Origin: an uncultured Eubacteriales bacterium
Lineage (GTDB): Bacteria > Bacillota > Clostridia > Christensenellales > Borkfalkiaceae
Assembly (NCBI GenBank): GCA_900554485.1
Contig: USHO01000019.1
Coordinates: 1 to 14,868, forward strand
DNA length: 14,868 nt
Reading direction: 5' to 3'
The notes below the pieces were generated by a model, which did no database searches, was not told where the DNA came from, and saw only the letters and a list, made by a program, of their open reading frames with translations. Shown piece by piece: positions 1-6,924 of this stretch. The position numbers were made by a program, and so were the translations under genes. How positions within the stretch are numbered: the stretch's first letter is position 1; each line of letters opens with the position of its first letter.

Positions 1-1872
1 GTGGTGCATCGGGTTTGCGCCGGGTGCGAAAGGCTCGCCCGCTTTTCTTCCGTCGGGGGTCGAACCCGTTTTTTTGCCGTAAACCACGTTTGACGTTATC
101 GTCAGTACGGAAAGCGTATGCTTTGCGCCGCGGTATGCGGGCGTGTTTTTAAGTTCTTCTTCAAAACCTTTAAGCACTTCAACGGCGATGGAATCTACTC
201 TGTCGTCGTCGTTTCCGTATTTGGGGAAATCGCCTTCGACGTTAAAGTCGGTTATAAGTCCGTTTTCTCCGTACACGGGCGTGACTTTTGCGTATTTTAT
301 CGCCGAAAGCGAATCGGTTATTACCGAAAGTCCGGCGACGCCGCACGCGAGGAAACGTTCGACCACGTCGTCGTGCAGAGCCATCTGTATTTTTTCGTAT
401 GCATATTTGTCGTGCATATAGTGAATTACGTTGAGGGTGTTGACGTAAAGCCTGCACAGCCACTTTCTGTATTTCGCGAAAGCGGACATAACCTCGACGT
501 AATCGAGTTTACCCTCGAATTTTTTACCCTCGGGTGCGACCTGAATGCCGTAGCGTTCGTCTTTGCCGCCGTTGAGAGTGAAGAGCAGCAGTTTGGCGAG
601 GTTGCATCTCGCGCCGAAGAACTGCATCTGTTTGCCGATTTTCATTGCCGAAACACAGCACGCTATGGCGTAATCGTCGCCGTACACGGGGCGCATCACG
701 TCGTCGTTTTCGTACTGTATGGAATCCGTGTCGACGGAGACCTTCGCACAGAACTTTTTGAATCCCTCCGGCAGTTTTTGCGACCATAGAATCGTCAGGT
801 TCGGCTCGGGGGCGGAACCTAACGTATAGAGCGAATTAAGCATACGGAACGACGTTCTGGTGACGAGCGTTCTGCCGTCTTCGCCCATGCCGCCTACGGA
901 CTCGGTGGTCCAGGTGGGGTCGCCGCCGAAAAGGTCGTTGTATTCCGGCGTGCGGAGTTGGCGGGTGATACGCAGTTTTATGACGAAATCGTCTATGAGT
1001 TCCTGCGCCGTCTCTTCGGTGAGAATACCCGCTTTTATATCCTTTTCGATATAAATATCGAGGAATGTCGAAACTCTGCCGAGGCTCATCGCCGCGCCGT
1101 TCTGTTCCTTGATCGCCGCGAGGTATCCGAAGTAAGTCCACTGTACCGCCTCTTTCGCGTTCGTTGCGGGCGACGATATATCGAAACCGTATAATTCCGC
1201 CATTTTTTTGAGGTCTTTGAGCGCGGAAATCTGATCGTGAAGTTCTTCCAGCGCGCGGATGTTGCTTTCCGACATATCGTTCAGTCCGCGTGCCTTTTTA
1301 GCTGCCTCTTTGTCCGCAATCAGGCGATCGACGCCGTAAAGCGCGATTCTGCGGTAGTCGCCGATTATTCTGCCGCGACCGTAAGCGTCGGGCAGACCGG
1401 TGAGAAGTCCGACGTGTCTTGCCGCTCTCATCTCTTCGGTATAAACCGCGAAAACCCCGTCGTTATGCGTTGTCTTGTATCTGAATTCCTCTTCGATTTT
1501 GTCGGATACTTTGTAGCCGTACTGTTCGCACGCGCTGCGCGCCATACGCATTCCGCCGAAAGGGTTTACGCCGCGTCTGAGCGGAGCGTCGGTCTGAAGA
1601 CCGACGATTATTTCGTTATCCTTGTCGATATATCCCGCGGGGTAGGCGGTAAGCCCCGAAACGCGTTCGGTGTCAACGTCTAAAACCCCGCCTTTGTCGC
1701 GTTCGGCTTTAAGCAGATCGTTTACCTTTTTCATAAGCGCGTCGGTGCGCGGCGTCGCTTTCGCGAGGAAGGAGTCGTCTCCCTCGTAAGGAGTGTAATT
1801 TTTTTGTATAAAATTCCGCACGTCGATTCTTTTTTCGTAATCGCCGCGGACAAAATCTTTCCATGCGTCCAT
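1..1872 (-). CDS. pflB: Pyruvate formate-lyase (formate C-acetyltransferase), partial: C-terminus beyond window
   Basis: Cytoplasmic glycyl-radical enzyme that converts pyruvate and CoA to acetyl-CoA and formate in anaerobic fermentation. The 624 residues present read as PflB throughout. The catalytic Cys pair is seen in IACCVSAM at residues 405-406 (codons 655-660), matching Cys418/419 of E. coli. PFL-type sequence includes PLRRGVNPFGGMRMA near the N-terminus and GSTPDGRKAGEPFAPGANPM at the window edge. E. coli PflB is about 760 residues, so roughly 135 C-terminal residues, including the glycyl-radical loop, lie outside; the radical glycine therefore cannot be verified. The ATG at 1872 is supported by a GGAGG site at 1881-1885. 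It is transcribed away from the str operon. No activase gene (pflA) is visible; it could lie downstream, off the edge. Confidence 0.96.
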   Translation of the reverse strand, partial: MDAWKDFVRGDYEKRIDVRNFIQKNYTPYEGDDSFLAKATPRTDALMKKVNDLLKAERDKGGVLDVDTERVSGLTAYPAGYIDKDNEIIVGLQTDAPLRRGVNPFGGMRMARSACEQYGYKVSDKIEEEFRYKTTHNDGVFAVYTEEMRAARHVGLLTGLPDAYGRGRIIGDYRRIALYGVDRLIADKEAAKKARGLNDMSESNIRALEELHDQISALKDLKKMAELYGFDISSPATNAKEAVQWTYFGYLAAIKEQNGAAMSLGRVSTFLDIYIEKDIKAGILTEETAQELIDDFVIKLRITRQLRTPEYNDLFGGDPTWTTESVGGMGEDGRTLVTRTSFRMLNSLYTLGSAPEPNLTILWSQKLPEGFKKFCAKVSVDTDSIQYENDDVMRPVYGDDYAIACCVSAMKIGKQMQFFGARCNLAKLLLFTLNGGKDERYGIQVAPEGKKFEGKLDYVEVMSAFAKYRKWLCRLYVNTLNVIHYMHDKYAYEKIQMALHDDVVERFLACGVAGLSVITDSLSAIKYAKVTPVYGENGLITDFNVEGDFPKYGNDDDRVDSIAVEVLKGFEEELKNTPAYRGAKHTLSVLTITSNVVYGKKTGSTPDGRKAGEPFAPGANPMHH

Positions 1873-1949
1873 TATAAAATCCTCCGTTCCGACCTTTGCG
1901 GTCGGGTAGTACGCGCGGTCGGCGATCTTGTCCGCCGACCCGTTTAAGT
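1873..1949 (-). promoter_or_regulatory. pflB 5' leader with two stem-loops sharing interchangeable arms
   Basis: Between the predicted transcription start (about 1949) and the pflB ATG, the minus strand forms two perfect hairpins. The upstream one has 8-base arms GGTCGGCG/CGCCGACC (1933-1940 with 1917-1924, 8-base loop). The downstream one has 6-base arms CCGACC/GGTCGG (1900-1905 with 1889-1894, 5-base loop) and ends four bases before the GGAGG site. The GGTCGG and CCGACC arms occur in both, so arms can swap partners. No U-run follows either, so this is not a simple terminator. A post-transcriptional role is inferred; the dyads are seen directly. Confidence 0.5.
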
Positions 1950-1955
1950 GCGGTA

Positions 1956-1983
1956 ATTATAGCATATATCGATAACGATTATC
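1956..1983 (-). promoter_or_regulatory. pflB promoter: extended -10 with adjoining GATAA/TTATC dyad
   Basis: On the minus strand TGCTATAAT (1956-1964) is a perfect extended -10. There is no good -35 hexamer at 16-18 bases upstream, which fits an extended -10 or activator-dependent promoter. Just upstream, at 1971-1983, lies a short inverted repeat with arms GATAA and TTATC around CGA, covering where a -35 would sit and therefore a plausible operator. It resembles part of a Fur box (GATAATnATTATC type) but is too short to assign to any regulator. Confidence 0.55.
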
Positions 1984-2076
1984 TATTGCAAAAGCAACAA
2001 ATCGTCCGAAATTTATTATAGTGCGAAAATTTATGAAAATTCTTTGCCATAAAATGAAAAATCGGCGTCAAAAAAG

Positions 2077-2105
2077 TTGACTGTATTTTTTTTATCTGTT
2101 AAAAT
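2077..2105 (+). promoter_or_regulatory. str operon promoter
   Basis: TTGACT (2077-2082), a 17-base spacer, then TAAAAT (2100-2105): a near-consensus housekeeping promoter. The sequence upstream and in the spacer is A/T-rich, as expected for a strongly expressed ribosomal protein operon. It points at rpsL with a predicted start near 2112. It is divergent from the pflB promoter; the two -10 elements are about 140 bases apart. Confidence 0.75.
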
Positions 2106-2111
2106 GTGTTT

Positions 2112-2247
2112 ACGATATTTGTGTCTTTATGCCGTTTTTATGTCTTCGCGACGTAAATCGGGCGTAAAACGCAGTCGCAAACATTACTTCTTTTAACGGT
2201 TTAGGGTCCGTTTTTAGAATATTCCGAATACTATAAGGAGGTAAAAA
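2112..2247 (+). promoter_or_regulatory. rpsL leader RNA (about 135 bases) with hairpins
   Basis: Untranslated leader between the predicted start and rpsL. It holds an 8-base-pair hairpin (2137-2144 with 2150-2157, one G-U pair, loop TTCGC). A weaker one has arms AACGG/CCGTT (2195-2212) running straight into a run of five T (2211-2215), which looks like a weak intrinsic terminator or attenuator. The ribosome binding site AAGGAGG is at 2236-2242. No open frame with its own ribosome binding site was noticed. It does not match any ribosomal-protein leader family I can recognise. Confidence 0.4.
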
Positions 2248-2619
2248 ATGCCAACCATCAACCAACTCATCAAAAGCGGAAGAGTAACGGCTAAAGAGAA
2301 GAGCAAGGCTCCCATCATGGGTAACTGCCCGCAGAAACGCGGCGTCTGCCTTTCGGTTACGACCACTTCTCCCAAAAAGCCTAACTCCGCACTCCGTAAA
2401 ATCGCAAGAGTTCGTCTGACCAACAAGCAGGAAGGTACGGTTTATATTCCGGGCGAAGGTCATAACCTTCAGGAACACAGTTCCGTTCTTATCCGCGGCG
2501 GCAGGGTCAGAGATTTGCCCGGCGTAAGATACCACATCATCCGCGGTACTCTCGACACCGCAGGCGTAGCGAAGAGAAAACAGGCAAGAAGCAAATACGG
2601 CGCAAAGCGTCCCAAATAA
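2248..2619 (+). CDS. rpsL: 30S ribosomal protein S12
   Basis: 123-residue S12, first gene of the str operon; part of the decoding centre of the small subunit. S12 landmarks are present: CPQKRGVC (27-34), PKKPNSALRK (42-51), PGEGHNLQEHS (68-78), GGRV.DLPGVRYH (84-96) and the C-terminal KQARSKYGAKRPK. Numbering aligns with E. coli S12 without gaps through residue 96. Lys43 is kept, but position 88 is Arg (codon AGA) instead of the near-universal Lys. Residues 35, 36 and 38 (Leu, Ser, Thr) also differ from the usual Thr, Arg, Tyr. Asp89, the RimO methylthiolation site, is kept. Start is fixed by AAGGAGG six bases upstream. Confidence 0.98.
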   Translation: MPTINQLIKSGRVTAKEKSKAPIMGNCPQKRGVCLSVTTTSPKKPNSALRKIARVRLTNKQEGTVYIPGEGHNLQEHSSVLIRGGRVRDLPGVRYHIIRGTLDTAGVAKRKQARSKYGAKRPK

Positions 2620-2824
2620 TAGGCGCGATCGTCGGACGTCGCCTGAACGCGACAAAGACAATTCCTACTTATAGCGGAATATCCCTAATCAGCCCGCAAC
2701 GGTAGGCAGTACGACGGCTCGTCCGTCGGAAGGTTCGCTCCCCGAGGGGAGACCCGAAGGTTTAAGAGCGATAGCAGACACGGGTCAGAGACCCATAATC
2801 AATAATTAAAAGGAGGACATTAAA
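2620..2824 (+). promoter_or_regulatory. Structured rpsL-rpsG intercistronic region
   Basis: This 205-base spacer is long for this operon and holds no gene. It contains a 6-pair hairpin CGACGG/CCGTCG (2712-2728), a 5-pair hairpin CTCCC/GGGAG with loop CGAG (2738-2751), and a 5-pair hairpin GGGTC-AGA-GACCC (2782-2794). The last competes with a 6-pair helix joining GACCCG (2751-2756) to CGGGTC (2781-2786). There is no T-run after any hairpin. The rpsG ribosome binding site AGGAGG is at 2811-2816, 16 bases after the last stem. In E. coli the equivalent spacer binds S7 for translational feedback; a similar role here is inference. Confidence 0.5.
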
Positions 2825-3295
2825 ATGCCAAGAAGAGGTAACGTTCCCAAAAGGGACGTGCTGCCCGATCCTATATACGGCAATAAAGTACTTACCAAAC
2901 TTATAAATCAGGTAATGCTTGACGGCAAAAAGGGTACGGCGCAGACCATCGTATACGACGCTCTTGCCAAAGCGCAGGAAAAGTTAGGCGTCGAGCCGAT
3001 GGATATATTCAACCAAGCCATGAACAACGTTATGCCCCTTCTCGAAGTAAAAGCGAGGAGAGTAGGCGGTTCCAACTATCAGGTACCCATCGAAATCAGA
3101 CCCGAGAGAAGACAGACTCTCGCGATTCGTTGGATCGTCGCGTCCGCAAGAAAGAGGAGCGACCGCGATATGAGCAACAAGCTCGCCGCGGAACTGATGG
3201 ACGCTTACAACAACACCGGCGGCGCTGTCAAGAAGAAAGAAGACACTCACAGAATGGCTGAGGCGAACAAGGCGTTCGCGCATTATCGCTGGTAA
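2825..3295 (+). CDS. rpsG: 30S ribosomal protein S7
   Basis: 156-residue S7, a full-length primary binder of the 16S rRNA 3' major domain that nucleates the head of the small subunit. Typical S7 sequence is seen: MPRRGNVPKR at the start, LINQVMLDGKK, the beta-hairpin region with EVKARRVGGSNYQVP, then RPERRQTLAIRW, and the terminal EANKAFAHYRW. The ATG follows AGGAGG (2811-2816) by eight bases. It lies between rpsL and fusA, 15 bases ahead of fusA. In some bacteria S7 represses its own operon; the structured spacer upstream would be the candidate site. Confidence 0.98.
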   Translation: MPRRGNVPKRDVLPDPIYGNKVLTKLINQVMLDGKKGTAQTIVYDALAKAQEKLGVEPMDIFNQAMNNVMPLLEVKARRVGGSNYQVPIEIRPERRQTLAIRWIVASARKRSDRDMSNKLAAELMDAYNNTGGAVKKKEDTHRMAEANKAFAHYRW

Positions 3296-3310
3296 GCCTA
3301 GGAGAATAAT

Positions 3311-5401
3311 ATGCCCAGACAATACGACTTAAATCATACCAGAAACATCGGTATAATGGCGCATATCGACGCAGGTAAGACTACTACCACCGAAAGAATT
3401 CTGTTCTATACCGGTAAGACCCATAAACTCGGCGAAGTTCACGACGGCGCCGCCACTATGGACTTCATGGTTCAGGAACAGGAAAGAGGTATAACGATCT
3501 GCTCGGCTGCAACCACATGTTTCTGGAAAGGCAACAGAATAAACATCATCGACACCCCGGGACACGTCGACTTTACGGTCGAGGTCGAAAGATCTCTCCG
3601 CGTACTCGACGGCGCGGTAGCCACTTTCTGTGCGAAAGGCGGCGTCGAGCCTCAGTCCGAAACGGTTTGGCGTCAGGCGGACAAGTATCACGTTCCCCGT
3701 ATAGCGTACGTCAACAAGATGGATATCAACGGTGCGAATTTCGACAACGCTGTAAAGATGATGAGGGAAAGGCTTAAAGCCAACGCTATTCCCATCTGCC
3801 TTCCCATCGGTAAAGAAGATACTTTCTGCGGAATAATCGACCTTGTCGCGAACGATTCCATAATCTATCACGACGATCTCGGCGTAGATTTCACCGTAGG
3901 TCCTATCCCCGACGATTATAAGGATATAGCCGCCGAGGCAAGACAGAACCTCATGGAAGCGTGCGCCGAACAGGACGACGCTCTGATGGAGAAATTCTTT
4001 GAAACCGGCGAACTTTCGCAGGAAGAGATGAAGATGGCGATCAGAAAAGCCACCCTCGCGATGAAGATGAACCCCGTTCTTTGCGGTTCGAGTTATAAAA
4101 ACAGAGGCGTTCAGCACCTGCTCGACGCTATCGTAGATTATCTTCCCAGCCCGATCGACGTCGACCATGTAAGAGGCGTAAACCCCGACACCGACGAAGA
4201 AGAGGTCAGAAAGACCGACGATAACGAACCTTTCGCGGGTCTTGCGTTCAAGATGGTTGCCGATCCGTTCGTAGGTAGACTCGCATACTTCAGAGTATAT
4301 TCGGGTACGCTCGAATCGGGTTCTTACGTTTATAACTCCACCAAGGGCAAGAAGGAGAGAGTCGGCAGACTCGTATTGATGCACGCCAACCACAGAGAGG
4401 AAATCGACAAGGTTTACTCGGGCGACATCTGCGCTATAGTCGGTCTTAAAGAGACTACTACCGGCGATACGCTCTGCGACGAAAATCATCCTATCGTTCT
4501 TGAAAAAATGGAATTCCCCGACCCGGTTATTCAGGTCGCTATCGAACCCAAGACGAAAGCCGGTCAGGAAAAGATGACACTCGCACTTTTGAAACTTGCG
4601 GAAGAAGATCCGACTTTCAAATTCTATACGGATAAAGAAACCGGACAGACCATAATCGCGGGTATGGGCGAGTTGCACCTTGAAATTATCGTCGACAGAC
4701 TTCTGAGAGAATTCAAAGTCGAGGCTACCGTAGGTAAGCCACAGGTTTCTTATAAAGAGACGTTCAGAAAGGCGGTCGACGCCGAAGGAATGTACAAGAG
4801 ACAGTCCGGCGGTAAAGGTCAGTACGGTCACTGTAAAGTCAAGTTCGAGCCCCTCGAACCGGGCAGCGGTTTCGTCTTTGAAGACGCCACCGTCGGCGGT
4901 TCTATTCCCAAGGAATATATCGAACCCGTCAGAAAGGGTATCGAGGAGGCGAGCAAGAACGGTTATCTTGCCGGTTATGAAATGGTCGACTTCAAAGCGA
5001 CTGTTTACGACGGTAGTTATCACGAAGTCGACTCTTCCGAAATGGCGTTCAAGATCGCAGGTTCGCTTGCGTTCAAAGACGGTATGAAGAAGGCTAACCC
5101 CGTACTCTTAGAGCCTATAATGAAAGTAGAAATCGTAACCCCCGAAGATTACTTCGGCGACCTTATGGGTAACGTTTCGTCGAGAAGAGGTACAATCCTC
5201 GGCACCGAAGACAGAAACGGTTCCAAGGTTATCGATTCGTTCATTCCGCTTTCCGAAATGTTCGGTTACGCGACCGAACTTCGTTCGAGAACTCAGGGCA
5301 GAGGTCAGTTCACCATGCAATTCGACCACTTCTCCGAATGTCCGAAGTCGATTGCGGAAAAGATTATCGGCGAAAGAGCGGTTAAGCACAACGACGACTG
5401 A
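3311..5401 (+). CDS. fusA: Elongation factor G
   Basis: 696-residue GTPase that drives ribosomal translocation. G1 AHIDAGKT (17-24), RGIT of switch I (59-62), DTPGH (81-85) and NKMD (135-138) are intact. The G5-like motif is SSY, where SAF is common. Downstream elements of domains II-V are present, including GMGELHLEI and the domain IV segment from KRQSGGKGQYGHC onward. Length is normal for FusA. The ribosome binding site AGGAG is at 3300-3304. It follows rpsG by 15 bases, so the two are presumably cotranscribed. No frameshift or truncation is seen, and this looks like the housekeeping copy. Confidence 0.98.
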   Translation: MPRQYDLNHTRNIGIMAHIDAGKTTTTERILFYTGKTHKLGEVHDGAATMDFMVQEQERGITICSAATTCFWKGNRINIIDTPGHVDFTVEVERSLRVLDGAVATFCAKGGVEPQSETVWRQADKYHVPRIAYVNKMDINGANFDNAVKMMRERLKANAIPICLPIGKEDTFCGIIDLVANDSIIYHDDLGVDFTVGPIPDDYKDIAAEARQNLMEACAEQDDALMEKFFETGELSQEEMKMAIRKATLAMKMNPVLCGSSYKNRGVQHLLDAIVDYLPSPIDVDHVRGVNPDTDEEEVRKTDDNEPFAGLAFKMVADPFVGRLAYFRVYSGTLESGSYVYNSTKGKKERVGRLVLMHANHREEIDKVYSGDICAIVGLKETTTGDTLCDENHPIVLEKMEFPDPVIQVAIEPKTKAGQEKMTLALLKLAEEDPTFKFYTDKETGQTIIAGMGELHLEIIVDRLLREFKVEATVGKPQVSYKETFRKAVDAEGMYKRQSGGKGQYGHCKVKFEPLEPGSGFVFEDATVGGSIPKEYIEPVRKGIEEASKNGYLAGYEMVDFKATVYDGSYHEVDSSEMAFKIAGSLAFKDGMKKANPVLLEPIMKVEIVTPEDYFGDLMGNVSSRRGTILGTEDRNGSKVIDSFIPLSEMFGYATELRSRTQGRGQFTMQFDHFSECPKSIAEKIIGERAVKHNDD

Positions 5402-5576
5402 TCGTTAAACTGAAATTTATGGTTTATTTCATTGCGGAATAAACAACAATATATAATCGATACGAAAGGGCGATGCGGCAAGCCGAAGACGCCGCGATTA
5501 AAATTCGATTACCGCGCCGCGACAGCGGCGGTAATACAAAAAATTAAAACAAAATCATAAATCGGAGGAAACAAAA
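5402..5576 (+). promoter_or_regulatory. Structured fusA-tuf intercistronic region
   Basis: 175 bases without a gene. Three hairpins are visible. GTTTATTTC pairs with GGAATAAAC (5422-5444, nine pairs with one G-U, loop ATTGC). GCGGC pairs with GCCGC (5475-5495). A strong third stem pairs ATTACC..GCCGC with GCGGCGGTAAT (5508-5535, eleven pairs, a two-base bulge, loop GACA). The GCGGC/GCCGC arms of the last two can exchange. None is followed by a T-run, so transcription should continue. The tuf ribosome binding site GGAGG is at 5564-5568. Roles as RNA-processing, stabilising or regulatory elements are guesses. Confidence 0.45.
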
Positions 5577-6797
5577 ATGGCAAAAGCAAAATTTGACAGA
5601 AGCAAACCGCACGTAAACATCGGTACTATCGGTCACGTTGACCACGGTAAGACCACTTTGACTGCGGCTATCACGATGGTTATGGCTTGCAAAGGCGACG
5701 CCGAAGCAATGAGATATGACCAGATCGATAAAGCGCCCGAAGAAAAGGCGAGAGGTATAACAATTAACACTGCTCACGTTGAGTATCAGACCGATAAGAG
5801 ACACTATGCTCACGTTGACTGCCCCGGACACGCGGACTACGTTAAGAACATGATCACCGGCGCTGCTCAGATGGACGGCGCGATCCTCGTTGTTGCCGCT
5901 ACCGACGGTCCGATGCCGCAGACCAGAGAGCACATTCTTCTCGCTCGTCAGGTCGGCGTTCCCTACATCATCGTATTCCTTAACAAGTGCGATCAGGTAG
6001 ACGACCCCGAACTTCTCGAACTCGTAGAAATGGAAGTCAGAGGACTTCTCGACGAGTACGGATTCCCCGGCGACGATACCCCCATCATCAAGGGTTCTGC
6101 GCTTAAGGCTCTTGAAAAAGCGTCCAGCGGTGCGTCGAAGGAAGAAATCCTTGCCGCTCCCGAAACTCAGTGCATTCTTCAGCTTATGGATGCTATCGAC
6201 TCCTACATTCCCACTCCGGAAAGAGACGATGCCAAGCCGTTCCTTCTTCCCGTCGAAGACGTATTCACGATCTCGGGTCGTGGTACGGTTGCTACCGGAA
6301 GAGTTGAAAGAGGCGTAGGTCACGTCGGTGATCCCGTTGAAATCGTAGGTCTTCAGGATAAGCCCACCACTTCGGTTATTACCGGTCTTGAAATGTTCAG
6401 AAAGACCCTTGACGAGGCTCAGGCAGGCGATAACGTAGGCGCTCTTCTTCGTGGTATCGACAGAAGCGGTATCGAAAGAGGACAGGTTATCGCGAAACCC
6501 GGTACTGTTAAGGCTCACACCGAGTTCAGCGGTCAGGTTTACGTCCTTACCAAAGAAGAAGGCGGAAGACACACTCCGTTCTTCAACAACTACAGACCTC
6601 AGTTCTATTTCAGAACTACCGACGTTACCGGAACCATCAAACTTCCCGAAGGAGTCGAAATGGTTATGCCCGGCGACCACGTAACGATCGACGTTACTCT
6701 TATTACGCCTATCGCTTGCGAAGAAGGTCTCAGATTCGCTATTCGTGAAGGCGGCAGAACCGTCGGATCGGGCGTTGTTGCGAAGATCATCAAATAA
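5577..6797 (+). CDS. tuf: Elongation factor Tu
   Basis: 406-residue GTPase that delivers aminoacyl-tRNA to the ribosome. G1 GHVDHGKT (19-26), RGIT (59-62), DCPGH (81-85), NKCD (136-139) and SAL (174-176) are all present. Domains II and III are intact, with GRGTVATGRVERG, EGGRHTPFFNNYRPQFYFR and the C-terminal FAIREGGRTVGSGVVAKIIK. About 29 residues separate KALE (177-180) from YIPTPER (210-216). B. subtilis EF-Tu, as I recall it, has about 18 there, so this protein has an insertion in the G domain. The start is set by GGAGG eight bases upstream. Last gene before the operon terminator. Confidence 0.98.
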   Translation: MAKAKFDRSKPHVNIGTIGHVDHGKTTLTAAITMVMACKGDAEAMRYDQIDKAPEEKARGITINTAHVEYQTDKRHYAHVDCPGHADYVKNMITGAAQMDGAILVVAATDGPMPQTREHILLARQVGVPYIIVFLNKCDQVDDPELLELVEMEVRGLLDEYGFPGDDTPIIKGSALKALEKASSGASKEEILAAPETQCILQLMDAIDSYIPTPERDDAKPFLLPVEDVFTISGRGTVATGRVERGVGHVGDPVEIVGLQDKPTTSVITGLEMFRKTLDEAQAGDNVGALLRGIDRSGIERGQVIAKPGTVKAHTEFSGQVYVLTKEEGGRHTPFFNNYRPQFYFRTTDVTGTIKLPEGVEMVMPGDHVTIDVTLITPIACEEGLRFAIREGGRTVGSGVVAKIIK

Positions 6798-6814
6798 TCT
6801 CCGTAAATTACGGT

Positions 6815-6849
6815 AAAAAAATCCTGCAAGATTTCTTGCAGGATTTTTT
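6815..6849. terminator. Strong bidirectional intrinsic terminator of str operon and araC-type gene
   Basis: Perfect ten-pair core ATCCTGCAAG/CTTGCAGGAT (6821-6830 with 6835-6844), loop ATTT, flanked by seven A on the left and a run of six T on the right. The T-run ends tuf transcription; the A-run becomes a U-run on the minus strand and can end the converging regulator gene, whose stop is at 6925. A small extra dyad CCGTAA-A-TTACGG (6801-6813) sits between the tuf stop and the terminator. Confidence 0.92.
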
Positions 6850-6881
6850 ATTGTCTGTAAATACGGTTATTGTCGTAATGC

Positions 6882-6902
6882 AATTCAGTAAATAACTGAA
6901 TT
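6882..6902. repeat. Perfect 8-base inverted repeat downstream of the regulator gene
   Basis: Arms AATTCAGT and ACTGAATT with a five-base A/T loop, in the spacer between the two converging genes. There is no T-run on either strand, so on its own it is not a classic terminator. It may help protect the 3' end of the regulator mRNA or act as a backup stop. A function is not established. Confidence 0.4.
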
Positions 6903-6924
6903 AGGGGTTAATTGCCGTTTTTGT

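Noticed and set aside
118..789. Plus-strand open frame of 223 codons
   Set aside because: It is antisense to pflB, whose minus-strand translation is unambiguous, and it has no plausible ribosome binding site.
2015..2020. Second minus-strand TATAAT as an upstream pflB promoter
   Set aside because: No extended -10 and no -35-like hexamer at the right distance; the TGCTATAAT at 1956-1964 is better.
2690..2800. tRNA-like or small RNA gene in the rpsL-rpsG spacer, suggested by GGTTCG and several stems
   Set aside because: The T-arm, acceptor and anticodon stems cannot be built; the stems fit an intercistronic leader better.
3329..5023. Open frame of 564 codons antisense to fusA, and similar long antisense frames opposite tuf (5544-6680), nagA/oxidoreductase (7837-9579) and the hydrolase (10678-12246)
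   Set aside because: The sense strands encode clear conserved proteins. The antisense translations show no recognisable family, and their length follows from the codon bias, which avoids stops on the other strand.
5452..5457. TATAAT as a separate tuf promoter
   Set aside because: No acceptable -35 hexamer lies at 16-18 bases upstream; the region is A/T-rich and overlaps a hairpin. A weak internal promoter cannot be excluded.
6801..6813. CCGTAA-A-TTACGG as a regulatory element
   Set aside because: The loop is too short for a real hairpin as drawn, and the adjacent strong terminator explains the region.
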